DNA of 64,000 bases. Origin: Halovulum dunhuangense. Its GTDB lineage: Bacteria; Pseudomonadota; Alphaproteobacteria; Rhodobacterales; Rhodobacteraceae. The position numbers and the translations under genes are program-made. The notes below the pieces were generated by a model. That model was not told where the DNA came from. It did no database searches and worked only from the letters and a program-made list of their open reading frames with translations. Shown here in pieces: positions 35,687 through 43,893 of the stretch. Location of the stretch: the NCBI RefSeq assembly GCF_013093415.1, contig NZ_JABFBC010000002.1:186001-250000 (forward strand). Direction: 5' to 3'. Position 1 is the first letter of the stretch. Each line of letters opens with the position of its first letter.

Positions 35687-35837
35687 GAAATGCCACCCCT
35701 GTTATTCCCTTCAACCGCCTTCTTGCGGACGGCAGGACGCCATTGCATGCGCCGGTGGCACAACCTAAGCATTAGTTCCCGTGTCAGGCAATCGACTTGT
35801 CTGCCGCATGGGCAAGCTGACGAAAGGTAAGGTCCGG

Positions 35838-37007
35838 ATGAATGCCGAAAGCATGAGCAGCAGGGAAATCCTTGCCCGTCTGGTGAGCTTCGACACGGTG
35901 TCGAGCGGCTCGAACCTGGCGCTCATCGATTTCGTGGCCGACTACCTGGCCGGTCATGGCATCGAAAGCCACCGCGTGCCGGACCCCACGGGAACCAAGG
36001 CCGCGCTCTTCGCGCAGGTGGGCCCGGACGTTCCGGGCGGCGTGATCCTGTCGGGCCATACCGACGTGGTCCCGGTCGAGGGGCAGGACTGGTCGAGCGA
36101 TCCCTTCACCCTGACAGAGCGGAACGGGCGGCTTTACGGGCGCGGTTCGGCCGACATGAAGGGTTTTCTCGCCATCGCGCTGGCGGCAGTGCCCGCGATG
36201 CGGGCGGCGGGGCTGAAGCGGCCGATCCAGTTGGCCCTGTCCTATGACGAGGAGGTCGGCTGCATCGGCGCGCCGCCCATGATCGCGGCCATGCGCGAGA
36301 CGCTGCCCATCGCCGCCTGCGCCATCATCGGAGAGCCCACGCTGATGAAGGTGGTGACCGGGCACAAGGCCATCGTGGACATCGACACCCATGTGCGCGG
36401 CCACGAGGTTCATTCCAGCCTGATGCATACCGGCGTCTCGGCGGTGATGGCGGCGGCGGAACTGGTCGCCTGGACCGCCCGGCAGACGGAAGACAACCGC
36501 GCCCGTGCAGAGGCGCTGCCCGATCCCGGCCCCTATGATCCGCCCTGGACGACGCTTCATTGCGGCAAGATCCGCGGCGGCACCGCGCACAACATCACCG
36601 CGCGGGACTGCTGGATCGCGACCGACATCCGCTCGATCCCCGGCGAGGATATCGACGACTGGATCAACGCCTACCTGGTCGAGGCGGCGGCGCTGGAGTC
36701 GCGGCTGAAGGCGGTGCGCCCCGAGGCGGCGATCACGGTCACGGTCAACAACAAGGTGCCGGGCTGCGCGCCCGAGGCGGATGGCGCGGCCGAGGCGCTG
36801 GCGCGCGCGCTGACGGGCGACAACGGGCAGCATGTCGTATCCTATGCGACCGAGGCGGGCCAGTTCCAGGAGGCGGGCTATTCCGCGGTGGTCTGCGGGC
36901 CCGGCTCGATCGAGCAGGCGCACCAGGCGGACGAATACATCAGCCTCGACCAGCTTGCGGCGGGCGATGCCTTTGTCGCGCGCCTGATCGCCCGGCTTTC
37001 GGCCTGA
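35838..37007 (+). CDS. acetylornithine deacetylase / ArgE-DapE-type metallopeptidase
   Basis: A 389-residue M20-family enzyme. Metal and catalytic segments are visible: GHTDVVPVEG (about 72-81), GRGSADMKGFLAIAL (about 101-115), DEEVGCIG (about 137-144) and GEPTLMKVVTGHKA. It removes N-acyl groups from amino acids, classically acetylornithine. ATG 35838 gives the family-typical N-terminus; an in-frame ATG at 35781 would add 19 unlike residues. Divergent from the peptide transporter, so it may act on N-acylated amino acids or dipeptides imported by it, rather than in arginine synthesis. Confidence 0.8.
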   Translation: MNAESMSSREILARLVSFDTVSSGSNLALIDFVADYLAGHGIESHRVPDPTGTKAALFAQVGPDVPGGVILSGHTDVVPVEGQDWSSDPFTLTERNGRLYGRGSADMKGFLAIALAAVPAMRAAGLKRPIQLALSYDEEVGCIGAPPMIAAMRETLPIAACAIIGEPTLMKVVTGHKAIVDIDTHVRGHEVHSSLMHTGVSAVMAAAELVAWTARQTEDNRARAEALPDPGPYDPPWTTLHCGKIRGGTAHNITARDCWIATDIRSIPGEDIDDWINAYLVEAAALESRLKAVRPEAAITVTVNNKVPGCAPEADGAAEALARALTGDNGQHVVSYATEAGQFQEAGYSAVVCGPGSIEQAHQADEYISLDQLAAGDAFVARLIARLSA

Positions 37008-37013
37008 GGGCGC

Positions 37014-37904
37014 TCAGTCCAGCAGGGTGACGCCCGGCATCTGCCGGATCTGCGCCAGATCCCCCGAGAGGCGTCGGTGAAAGGCCTGCGTGGCGGCCTT
37101 GTCCCACATCTCGTAGGTCCAGTTGCCCTTTTTCAGGGGATGGGCGCGCGCGGTCTCTCGCAGGCGCGCCGTCATCGCGGCGGGGCCCTCGCGCAGGCCG
37201 GTCTCGACCAGCGCAAGCACCGCGGCATGGCTGAGACTCGCGCGGCGGACGACGCCGCCAGTATCGAATTCGACCGGCTCGGGCGTGCTTGCGATCGCGT
37301 TCAGGATCCGCTGCGGATCCTTGCGTACCAACGCAAAGTCCCAGACCGTCAGGGGCGCCTGCGGAAACGCGTCGCGAATGGCTCCGATCAGCGGCAGCCA
37401 GCTTGGCATCCGCTCCAGCCAGGCCTCGGCGAAAGGCGCGGGGGGATGAAAGGTCTTGCCCGGCGCACGCAGGTATTCGCAATAGATCGAGCGCGCAAAG
37501 ACCCCCGGGTGCCGAATGGCAAGGAACAGTTCCACTTCATGCCCTGCCAGAAGCCGCGGCAGCGCGCCCAGCCGCCCTGCCGGATCCGGGTAGAGCGCCG
37601 CGGTCCGCACGATCTCGCGCGGGGTGCCGATCAGGTTCTCGTCCGACAGGATCAGGCGCGACTGGCCGGCCCGCTCGAGCAGCGGCATGAGCCACGCCTC
37701 GGCCCGCGCAAGGCGTTGCGCGGCGCGTTCGGGCGGCAGGCCGGGGCCGTGGCCGACACGCGTGGTCACTTCGCGGCGCAGATCGTCCATCGGAACGCAA
37801 CGCACCCCGTCGGGCAGCGTCCCGCTGGCATCCGCCTTGGCCAACACCCCCTGAAGGAAGGTGGATGCCGTCTTGTGCGCGCCCAGATGCAGTGCGACCT
37901 TCAT
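37014..37904 (-). CDS. sulfotransferase-like P-loop protein
   Basis: A 296-residue protein. The 5'-phosphosulfate-binding loop is LHLGAHKTASTFLQG (residues 5-19), and the 3'-phosphate-binding segment with Arg/Ser is LAIRHPGVFARSIYCEYL (about 129-146), the pair that binds PAPS in sulfotransferases. It is common in Rhodobacterales, usually near cell-surface genes, and its acceptor is unknown. It stands alone here, convergent with the deacylase gene (6 bases between stops). Activity is inferred from the two loops only. Confidence 0.65.
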   Translation of the reverse strand: MKVALHLGAHKTASTFLQGVLAKADASGTLPDGVRCVPMDDLRREVTTRVGHGPGLPPERAAQRLARAEAWLMPLLERAGQSRLILSDENLIGTPREIVRTAALYPDPAGRLGALPRLLAGHEVELFLAIRHPGVFARSIYCEYLRAPGKTFHPPAPFAEAWLERMPSWLPLIGAIRDAFPQAPLTVWDFALVRKDPQRILNAIASTPEPVEFDTGGVVRRASLSHAAVLALVETGLREGPAAMTARLRETARAHPLKKGNWTYEMWDKAATQAFHRRLSGDLAQIRQMPGVTLLD

Positions 37905-38063
37905 GCGGGAAGATATCCTCGGAATGTGCCGCCTTTCCTAGCCGACCCGCAGGGCACGGGGCAAGCACCGGAACGTGTTGCGGAAATCGCGCATGGCGCA
38001 GTTTAACGACGGCCCATTCCGCCCTATGTCCAGATGAGAGCCGCAAACGAGGTGCCCGCGCCC

Positions 38064-38567
38064 ATGCCAATCGCCATATTCTTCCTGATCCTTGCGGGGG
38101 CGCTTGCCGTGGCCGTGCTTTATCCGCACATGCGCCCCGCCGCGGCTGTCATCGGTGCCTTTGCCGGCGCGCTGCTGGGCTGGGTGGTAACCGACCGGGT
38201 GCTTGCGCCGGACCCCGCCGCAAGCGGCATCGCGGTCGAAAAGGTGGCGCTGTCCGACCTGGTCCTCAGCCGGGAGCCACGGCTGAGCCGCATCAGCGGA
38301 CGGGTGACCAATCTCGACACGGATCTGCGGCTGGCGGATTTCACGCTTCGGACCACGCTTTACGATTGCCCGGAAGTCGAAAGCGCGCTCGAGGACTGCG
38401 CCGTGATCGGCCAGGACGCGGGGATCGCCCGCGTCGACCTGCCCGCGGGGCAGACCCGCGCCTTCCATGTCGTGATGCGCTTTGCCGACATGCCCGAACC
38501 CGCAGGCGTCCTGCGCTGGGATCACGCGGTCACCCAGGTCCGGGCGGCGGGCCAGCCAGTGCCCTGA
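38064..38567 (+). CDS. hypothetical membrane-anchored protein
   Basis: A 167-residue protein that I do not recognise. Two hydrophobic segments (about 2-20 and 25-43) form a hairpin in the inner membrane, and a soluble domain of about 115 residues follows, rich in beta-strand-like runs (SRISGRVTNLDTDLRLADFTLRT in parts) and with two Cys (C103 and C112 by position near DCPEVESALEDC). The domain looks like the small immunoglobulin-like FxLYD-type domains. ATG 38064 is chosen because the first hydrophobic helix starts there. Convergent with the lipoprotein gene, 3 bases between stops. Confidence 0.55.
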   Translation: MPIAIFFLILAGALAVAVLYPHMRPAAAVIGAFAGALLGWVVTDRVLAPDPAASGIAVEKVALSDLVLSREPRLSRISGRVTNLDTDLRLADFTLRTTLYDCPEVESALEDCAVIGQDAGIARVDLPAGQTRAFHVVMRFADMPEPAGVLRWDHAVTQVRAAGQPVP

Positions 38568-38570
38568 CGC

Positions 38571-38879
38571 CTACGGCCCGCCGCCGCAGTCGAGCGGCAC
38601 CACCATGATCGCCGCATCGCCCCGGATGCCGCCCGCGCGGGCCTTGCACCCGCTGGCGCGTTCCGCGGCGATCGTCCCCGCCGCCATCACCTCGGCCGTG
38701 TCGGGCAGCCAGACGCGGTTGGTGCGGATCACCTGCGTGGTCCCGTCGCCGGCAAAGACCGCGAAGCGATGCCCGCCCACCTGCATGTCCACCCGCTCGG
38801 ACCGCAGGTAGCCCGGCCCCGGCGAGGCGCAGGCGGCAAGCACGGCAAGGAATGGCACAAGGGCGCGCGACAGGTTCAT
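38571..38879 (-). CDS. small lipoprotein
   Basis: A 102-residue protein with a lipoprotein leader: hydrophobic segment then LAACAS, where Cys 17 would be lipidated. The mature part (about 85 residues) has two further Cys (C79 and C98 region) and no recognised domain; GGHRFAVFAGDGTTQVIRTN looks beta-rich. It would be anchored to the outer or inner membrane facing the periplasm. Function unknown. It is divergent from kynU across 90 bases. Confidence 0.65.
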   Translation of the reverse strand: MNLSRALVPFLAVLAACASPGPGYLRSERVDMQVGGHRFAVFAGDGTTQVIRTNRVWLPDTAEVMAAGTIAAERASGCKARAGGIRGDAAIMVVPLDCGGGP

Positions 38880-38969
38880 GGCCCGACCATCGCGCCCGAT
38901 CGCTTGCGAAAGCGTTAAGCACCGAAAATCCCCGTGGAACAGGCCCACGGCTTGCGCTAAGCCACCGCC

Positions 38970-40169
38970 ATGCACACTGATTTCACCCAGACCCGCACCC
39001 TGTTCGATCTGCCCGAGGGCGTGATCTATCTCGATGGCAACTCGCTCGGCCCCCTGCCCAGGGGGGCAGCGGACCGGGTCGCGCGCGTGATGACCGAGGA
39101 ATGGGGCCAGCTTCTGATCCGCGGCTGGAACAGCGCGGGCTGGATGGACCTGCCGGCGCGGGTGGGCGACCGGGTCGGGCGGCTGATCGGGGCAGAGCCT
39201 GGCAGCGTGACCATGGGCGACACGCTGTCGGTCAAGGTCTACCAGGCGCTGGCCTCCGCTCTCGACCTGGCGGACGAGGGGCGCAGGGTGGTGCTGTCGG
39301 ACACCGGCAACTTCCCCTCGGACCTGTACATCGCCGAGGGGCTTCTGGGCAGCCTGGGCCGCGGGCTGGAACTGCGCACCGTCGCCCCCGAGGCGGTGGA
39401 GGACGCGCTTTCCGACGAGATCGCGGTGCTCATGCTTACGGAAGTGGATTACCGCACCGGGCGGCTGCACGACATGGCGCGCCTGACCGAAAAGGCCCAC
39501 GCGCTTGGCATCGTCACGGTCTGGGACCTGGCCCATTCGGCCGGCGCGATCCCGGTGGATCTGCGCGGTGCCGGCGCGGATTTCGCGGTCGGCTGCACCT
39601 ACAAGTACCTCAATGGCGGGCCGGGGTCGCCGGCCTTCATCTATGTGGCCCCACGGCATGCCGACCGGGCACGCCCCGCCCTGTCGGGATGGCTGGGCCA
39701 TGACGCGCCCTTCGCCTTCGAGCGGCATTACCGCCCCGCGGCCGGCGTCTCGCGGATGCGGGTCGGCACGCCGCCGATCCTGGCGCTGGCCGCGCTCGAT
39801 GCGGCGATGGACGCCTGGGAGGGCGTCGCGATGGCCGATATCCGCGCCGAAAGCCAGCGGCTGACCCAGCGGATGATCGCGCTTGTGGCCGAGGCCTGCC
39901 CGGGCCTGGCGCTTGCCAGCCCCGCGGACCCCGCGGCGCGCGGCAGCCAGGTCTCGTTCCGCCATCCCGAGGGATATGCGGTGATGCAGGCGCTGATCGC
40001 GCGCGGCGTGATCGGCGATTTCCGCGCCCCCGACATGATCCGCTTCGGCGTGGCGCCGCTTTATGTCACGCAAGCCGACATCGACCGTGCGGTGGCGATC
40101 CTGGCCGAGATCCTCGACACCGGCGCCTGGGACCGGCCCGAGTTCCGCGCCCGCGCCGCGGTGACCTGA
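38970..40169 (+). CDS. kynU: kynureninase
   Basis: A 399-residue fold-type I PLP enzyme. The N-terminal FDLPEGVIYLDGNSLGPLP block (about 12-30), the WDLAHSAGAIP cofactor Asp segment (about 185-195) and the PLP lysine K212 in CTYKYLNGGPG are typical of KynU. It cleaves L-kynurenine to anthranilate and alanine in tryptophan breakdown. No kynA or kynB is present in the window. A small RAM-domain gene follows after 65 bases. The upstream region has a CCGTGG/CCACGG inverted repeat (38932-38951 area). Confidence 0.9.
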   Translation: MHTDFTQTRTLFDLPEGVIYLDGNSLGPLPRGAADRVARVMTEEWGQLLIRGWNSAGWMDLPARVGDRVGRLIGAEPGSVTMGDTLSVKVYQALASALDLADEGRRVVLSDTGNFPSDLYIAEGLLGSLGRGLELRTVAPEAVEDALSDEIAVLMLTEVDYRTGRLHDMARLTEKAHALGIVTVWDLAHSAGAIPVDLRGAGADFAVGCTYKYLNGGPGSPAFIYVAPRHADRARPALSGWLGHDAPFAFERHYRPAAGVSRMRVGTPPILALAALDAAMDAWEGVAMADIRAESQRLTQRMIALVAEACPGLALASPADPAARGSQVSFRHPEGYAVMQALIARGVIGDFRAPDMIRFGVAPLYVTQADIDRAVAILAEILDTGAWDRPEFRARAAVT

Positions 40170-40234
40170 GGCCCCTTGGCGCGGCCCGCCCCCCTGCGCT
40201 AGGCTTGCGCCCGACCAAGCAAGGAACACCCCCG

Positions 40235-40471
40235 ATGCATTGCGTATTCGTCCAGCTTCGCTGCAAGCCCGGCAAGACCTACGAAGTGGCCGACGCGCTT
40301 TACGCGCGCGAGATCGCGTCCGAGCTTTACTCCACCTCGGGCGATTACGACCTGCTGATGAAGCTCTATATCGACACGACCGAGGATATCGGGAAGTTCA
40401 TCAACGACAACGTCCTGACCATCCCCGGCATCGACCGCTCGCTGACGACGCTGACCTTCCGCGCGTTCTGA
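40235..40471 (+). CDS. stand-alone Lrp/AsnC ligand-binding (RAM) domain protein
   Basis: A 78-residue protein that corresponds to only the C-terminal RAM domain of Lrp/AsnC regulators: YEVADALYAREIASELYSTSGDYDLLMKLY in parts, and the second half IPGIDRSLTTLTF. There is no helix-turn-helix. Such proteins form ring oligomers and bind amino acids; they may modulate full-length Lrp regulators. Downstream of kynU on the same strand, it may sense a tryptophan-pathway amino acid. Start ATG 40235 is the natural domain start. Convergent with the ligase gene, 3 bases between stops. Confidence 0.8.
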   Translation: MHCVFVQLRCKPGKTYEVADALYAREIASELYSTSGDYDLLMKLYIDTTEDIGKFINDNVLTIPGIDRSLTTLTFRAF

Positions 40472-40474
40472 GGC

Positions 40475-42058
40475 TCAGTCGGCCAGCATCCCCTCGAGCG
40501 TTTGCAGCAGGTCCGCCTCGACGGGGGGCTTGTCCCAGCGCAGCCGCGCGATGCGCGGAAAGCGCATGGCGACGCCCGAGCGGTGGCGTTTGGAGCGGTT
40601 CAGCCCCTCGAAGGCCACTTCCAGCACCAGCCCGTGGCCCGGCTCTGCCCGGACCGAACGGACGGGGCCGAAGCGTTCGACGGTGTTTTCCCGAACGAAG
40701 CGGTCGATGCGGCGCAACTCCTCGTCGGTGAAGCCGAAATAGGCCTTGCCCACGGGCACCAGCGCGCCCTGCCCGTCCCAGACCCCGAAGGTGTAGTCGG
40801 AATAGAAGCCCGAGCGCTTGCCGTGCCCGCGCTGGGCATACATCAGCACCGCGTCGATGGTGAAGGGATCGCGCTTCCACTTGAACCACGGGCCCCTGGG
40901 GCGGCCAGGAACGTAGATGCTGTCGCGGCGCTTCAGCATCAGCCCCTCGATCGCCGGGTCGGGCGGGTCGGCGCGCAGCAGGGCCAGATCCTCCCATGTC
41001 TGGAACGGCACCAGCGGCGACAGGTCGAAGCGCTCTGCCGGCAGGCGCGCGGCGAAATCCTCCAGCCGGGCGCGGCGGGCATCGAAGGGCTGGTCGCGCA
41101 GGTTCTCCTGCCCCGCCTGCAACAGGTCATAGGCCCGGATGAAGGCCGGGAAGCGGGAGAGCATCGCGCGGCTGACCGTCTTGCGGTTCAGCCGCTGTTG
41201 AAGGTCGGCAAAGGGCGCGACCCCGCCGTCGGGCCGCATCACCAGCAATTCCCCATCGAGCGCGCCGTCGAATTCCATCGCGGCCAGCACGTCGGGAAAG
41301 GCGTGGGAGATGTCGTCCCCGGTGCGCGAATAGATCCGCCGCACCCCCCCTTCGGAGGCCGCCTGCACGCGGATGCCGTCCCATTTCCACTCGGCCCGGA
41401 AGTCCCCCGGCGCGAGGGTGGCAAGCTCGCGCTCTTCCAGCGGCGTCGCCAGCATGACCGGGCGGAACGGGCTTTTCGCGGCCTGCGCGGGCTTAGGCCC
41501 CCGCCCCTCGAGCCAGGCGAACAGCCCCTCGTAGGGCGGCGTCAGCCCGTGCCAGAGTTCCTCGATCTCGGTCACGTCGACATCGCCGAAGCCCGCAAGC
41601 GCCTGCTTGGCCAGCCGGGCCGAGACGCCGACCCGCAACCCCCCGGTGGCCAGCTTCAGCAGCGCATAGCGTTCGGAAGTGCCAAGGCTGTCGAGAAGCG
41701 CCGCCACCTCTGCCGCGGCACCCGCGCGACCCGCCCCGTTCAGCCGGGCGACCGCCTGCGAAAGGGGCAGGTCGCGGGGCGCGTCGCGGGGCACCCATAT
41801 CAGGGCGATGGTCTCGGCCAGGTCGCCCACATAGTCGTAGGACAGCGCGAAAAGTTCCGCGTCCACCCGCTCGGCCACCAGCGCGCGCAAGAGTGCCGGG
41901 CGCACGGTGCGGATGTCCAGGTCACGGGTGATCGCGGCCAGCGCGATGCCCCGGTCGGGGTCGAGCGTGTCGCGGAAATGGTCGGTCAGAAGCCGCAGCT
42001 TGCCGCTGCGCGCGGGCGTAAGCGCCAGACGCTCCAGCAGGGCGGCAAACCGCTTCAT
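40475..42058 (-). CDS. ATP-dependent DNA ligase
   Basis: A 527-residue ligase. The nucleotidyl-transfer lysine is K225 in motif I (EWKWDGIRV), followed by motif III (DGELLVM), motif IV (IEGLMLKRRDSIY) and motif V (PWFKWKRD). The N-terminal DNA-binding domain (1-200) and C-terminal OB fold (about 420-527) are present. This is the bacterial two-gene form that works with the exonuclease upstream in DNA end repair, in addition to the housekeeping NAD-dependent ligase. ATG 42058 overlaps the exonuclease stop by 4 bases. Confidence 0.9.
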   Translation of the reverse strand: MKRFAALLERLALTPARSGKLRLLTDHFRDTLDPDRGIALAAITRDLDIRTVRPALLRALVAERVDAELFALSYDYVGDLAETIALIWVPRDAPRDLPLSQAVARLNGAGRAGAAAEVAALLDSLGTSERYALLKLATGGLRVGVSARLAKQALAGFGDVDVTEIEELWHGLTPPYEGLFAWLEGRGPKPAQAAKSPFRPVMLATPLEERELATLAPGDFRAEWKWDGIRVQAASEGGVRRIYSRTGDDISHAFPDVLAAMEFDGALDGELLVMRPDGGVAPFADLQQRLNRKTVSRAMLSRFPAFIRAYDLLQAGQENLRDQPFDARRARLEDFAARLPAERFDLSPLVPFQTWEDLALLRADPPDPAIEGLMLKRRDSIYVPGRPRGPWFKWKRDPFTIDAVLMYAQRGHGKRSGFYSDYTFGVWDGQGALVPVGKAYFGFTDEELRRIDRFVRENTVERFGPVRSVRAEPGHGLVLEVAFEGLNRSKRHRSGVAMRFPRIARLRWDKPPVEADLLQTLEGMLAD

Positions 42059-43059
42059 TCCGCCTCGTCCTCGTAGCCCACCAGGTTCAGGGGTCGCGCG
42101 GCCCGGCCCTGAAGCGCGCACCAGCGGACCAGCGCCTCTTCGCGGCCATGGGTGACCCAGACCTCGCCCGGGTCAAGCTCGGTGATGGTGGCGGTCAGCT
42201 CGCCCCAGTCGCAATGGTCCGAGATGACAAGCGGCAGTTCCACGCCCCTCTGACGGGCGCGCGCGCGGACCTGCATCCAGCCGCTGGCAAAGCAGATCAG
42301 CGGCTCGGGGAAACGCTGCGCCCATTTCGCCGCAAAGGCCGACGGCGGGGCCATGACGATGCGGCCCGCGAAGCGCGCCCGGTCGCCATCCGCCGTGGCG
42401 GGCTCCAGCCGGCCCAGCGCGATGCCCTCGGACTGGTAGTAGTCGCACAGCTTCTGAAGCGCGCCGTGCAGGTAGATGGGCGCGTCATGGCCTGCGTCCC
42501 GGATCAGCCGGATCACCCGCTGCGCCTTGCCCAGCGCATAGACGCCCACCATGTGCGCGCGTTCGGGAAACTGATCGAGCGAGGTCAGAAGCCGCGCGAT
42601 CTCGGCCCGCGGATCGGGATGGCGGAACACCGGCAGGCCGAAGGTCGCCTCGGTCACGAACACGTCGCCCGTCACCGGCTCGTATGGTTCCGCCGTGGGA
42701 TCGACGCCGCGCTTGTAGTCGCCGGTCACCACCGCCGACATCCCCTTCGCCGCGACCCGGATCTGGGCCGAGCCCAGCACATGCCCCGCCGGGTGAAAGG
42801 AAACGGTAACGCCGTTCACCTGGGTCGTGCCGCGCCCTGCCACCTGCGTCGTGCCGGCGAAATCCGCGCCATAGCGCAGCGCCATGATGTCGAGCGTGCG
42901 GCGCGTGGCCAGCACCGCCTTGTGGCCCGCGCGGGCGTGGTCGGCATGGCCATGGGTGATGAGCGCCCGCGCGACGGGGCGCACCGGGTCGATATGGAAA
43001 TCCCCCACCGGGCAATACAGCCCCTCGGGGCGCGGGTGCAGCAGATCCTCGGGCCTCAT
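42055..43059 (-). CDS. ligase-associated MBL-fold DNA exonuclease
   Basis: A 334-residue metallo-beta-lactamase/beta-CASP-type nuclease. The metal motif is THGHADHARAGH (about 34-45), with AGHVLGSAQI (about 92-101), VTGDYKRGVDP (about 111-121) and the C-terminal WVTHGREE. It resembles the SNM1/Artemis-like exonucleases found next to bacterial ATP-dependent DNA ligases. The helicase and phosphoesterase partners seen in the complete four-gene set are not in the window. Coupled to the ligase (ATGA overlap). A 24-bp perfect palindrome lies just upstream. Confidence 0.85.
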   Translation of the reverse strand: MRPEDLLHPRPEGLYCPVGDFHIDPVRPVARALITHGHADHARAGHKAVLATRRTLDIMALRYGADFAGTTQVAGRGTTQVNGVTVSFHPAGHVLGSAQIRVAAKGMSAVVTGDYKRGVDPTAEPYEPVTGDVFVTEATFGLPVFRHPDPRAEIARLLTSLDQFPERAHMVGVYALGKAQRVIRLIRDAGHDAPIYLHGALQKLCDYYQSEGIALGRLEPATADGDRARFAGRIVMAPPSAFAAKWAQRFPEPLICFASGWMQVRARARQRGVELPLVISDHCDWGELTATITELDPGEVWVTHGREEALVRWCALQGRAARPLNLVGYEDEAE

Positions 43060-43069
43060 GCGCCTTATA

Positions 43070-43093
43070 TGGCGCGCCGCGCGCGGCGCGCCA
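43070..43093. repeat. perfect 24-bp GC palindrome
   Basis: TGGCGCGCCGCG followed at once by its exact reverse complement, without loop, between the creatininase stop (43102) and the exonuclease start (43059). It may act as a transcript-end stem for the upstream operon or as a binding site before the exonuclease promoter. There is no T-run. Confidence 0.55.
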
Positions 43094-43101
43094 GAGCCCG
43101 G

Positions 43102-43893
43102 TCAGGAGGCGTTGCCGAGCCGGTCCAGATCGAAGGATTCCACGTCGCGCAGAAGCTCGATGAAGCCGCGGATCTGGTGGTCGCAGGTGGCGGCGCCCTT
43201 CTCGGCGGTCGCGACTGACGCGTCGCCCACCGTGCCCGCCCCGTTCAGGTCCGAGGCGATCCAGCCATAGGCCGCAGCCCCCGTGGGCCTGAGACGCGCG
43301 AAATTTCCCATGTCCTCGGCCGAGGAGCGGAAATTGCGCGCCTGCCCCATATCGACCAGGTCCGGGCGGAAATGCAGCATGAGCGAGGTTTCCACATCGC
43401 CGCCATGGATACCGTAGGACAGCTCGTGCGCGGAATACATGCCCTCGGGGTGGCCGAAGGCGCCCCACTGGCATTTCACCGCCAGCATCCCGGCCTGCAC
43501 CCGCAGCTCGCGCGCGACAATGCCGATCATGTCCAGGTTCCCGCCATGGGAATTCACGATCACCAGCTTGCGCACGCCGGCACGCGCCACCGACAGGCCG
43601 ATATCGATCCAGGCCTTCATCGCGACATCCGCCGGCAGGGTGATGGTGCCCGGCGCGTGCAGATGCTCGTTCGACTTGCCCACCGCCTGCACCGGCAGGA
43701 TGCGGAAATCCAGGTCCTCGGGGGCAAGCTGGACCAGCCGGCGCAGCATGCCCTCGTTTATCATGGTGTCGACGCCCACGGGCAGATGCGGGCCATGCTG
43801 CTCGATCGCCGCCGTGGGCAGGATGGCGATGGTCTTCGCGGGGTCGATGGTCTCGTATTCGGTGGTGCGGTATTCCGCCCAGTGGCGTCTCAT
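43102..43893 (-). CDS. creatininase-family amidohydrolase
   Basis: A 263-residue metal-dependent hydrolase. The creatininase metal motif is AIEQHGPHLPVGVDT (about 29-43), with NSHGGN (about 114-119) and HGGDVETSLMLHF (about 165-177). The family includes creatinine amidohydrolase, mycofactocin peptidase and FAPy-amide hydrolases, so the substrate is open: a cyclic or linear amide. It is the last gene of a minus-strand catabolic and uptake operon and overlaps the preceding oxidoreductase gene by 4 bases. Confidence 0.8.
   Translation of the reverse strand: MRRHWAEYRTTEYETIDPAKTIAILPTAAIEQHGPHLPVGVDTMINEGMLRRLVQLAPEDLDFRILPVQAVGKSNEHLHAPGTITLPADVAMKAWIDIGLSVARAGVRKLVIVNSHGGNLDMIGIVARELRVQAGMLAVKCQWGAFGHPEGMYSAHELSYGIHGGDVETSLMLHFRPDLVDMGQARNFRSSAEDMGNFARLRPTGAAAYGWIASDLNGAGTVGDASVATAEKGAATCDHQIRGFIELLRDVESFDLDRLGNAS

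Noticed and set aside
40502-42076. 524-codon open frame on the plus strand
   Set aside because: Antisense shadow of the DNA ligase.
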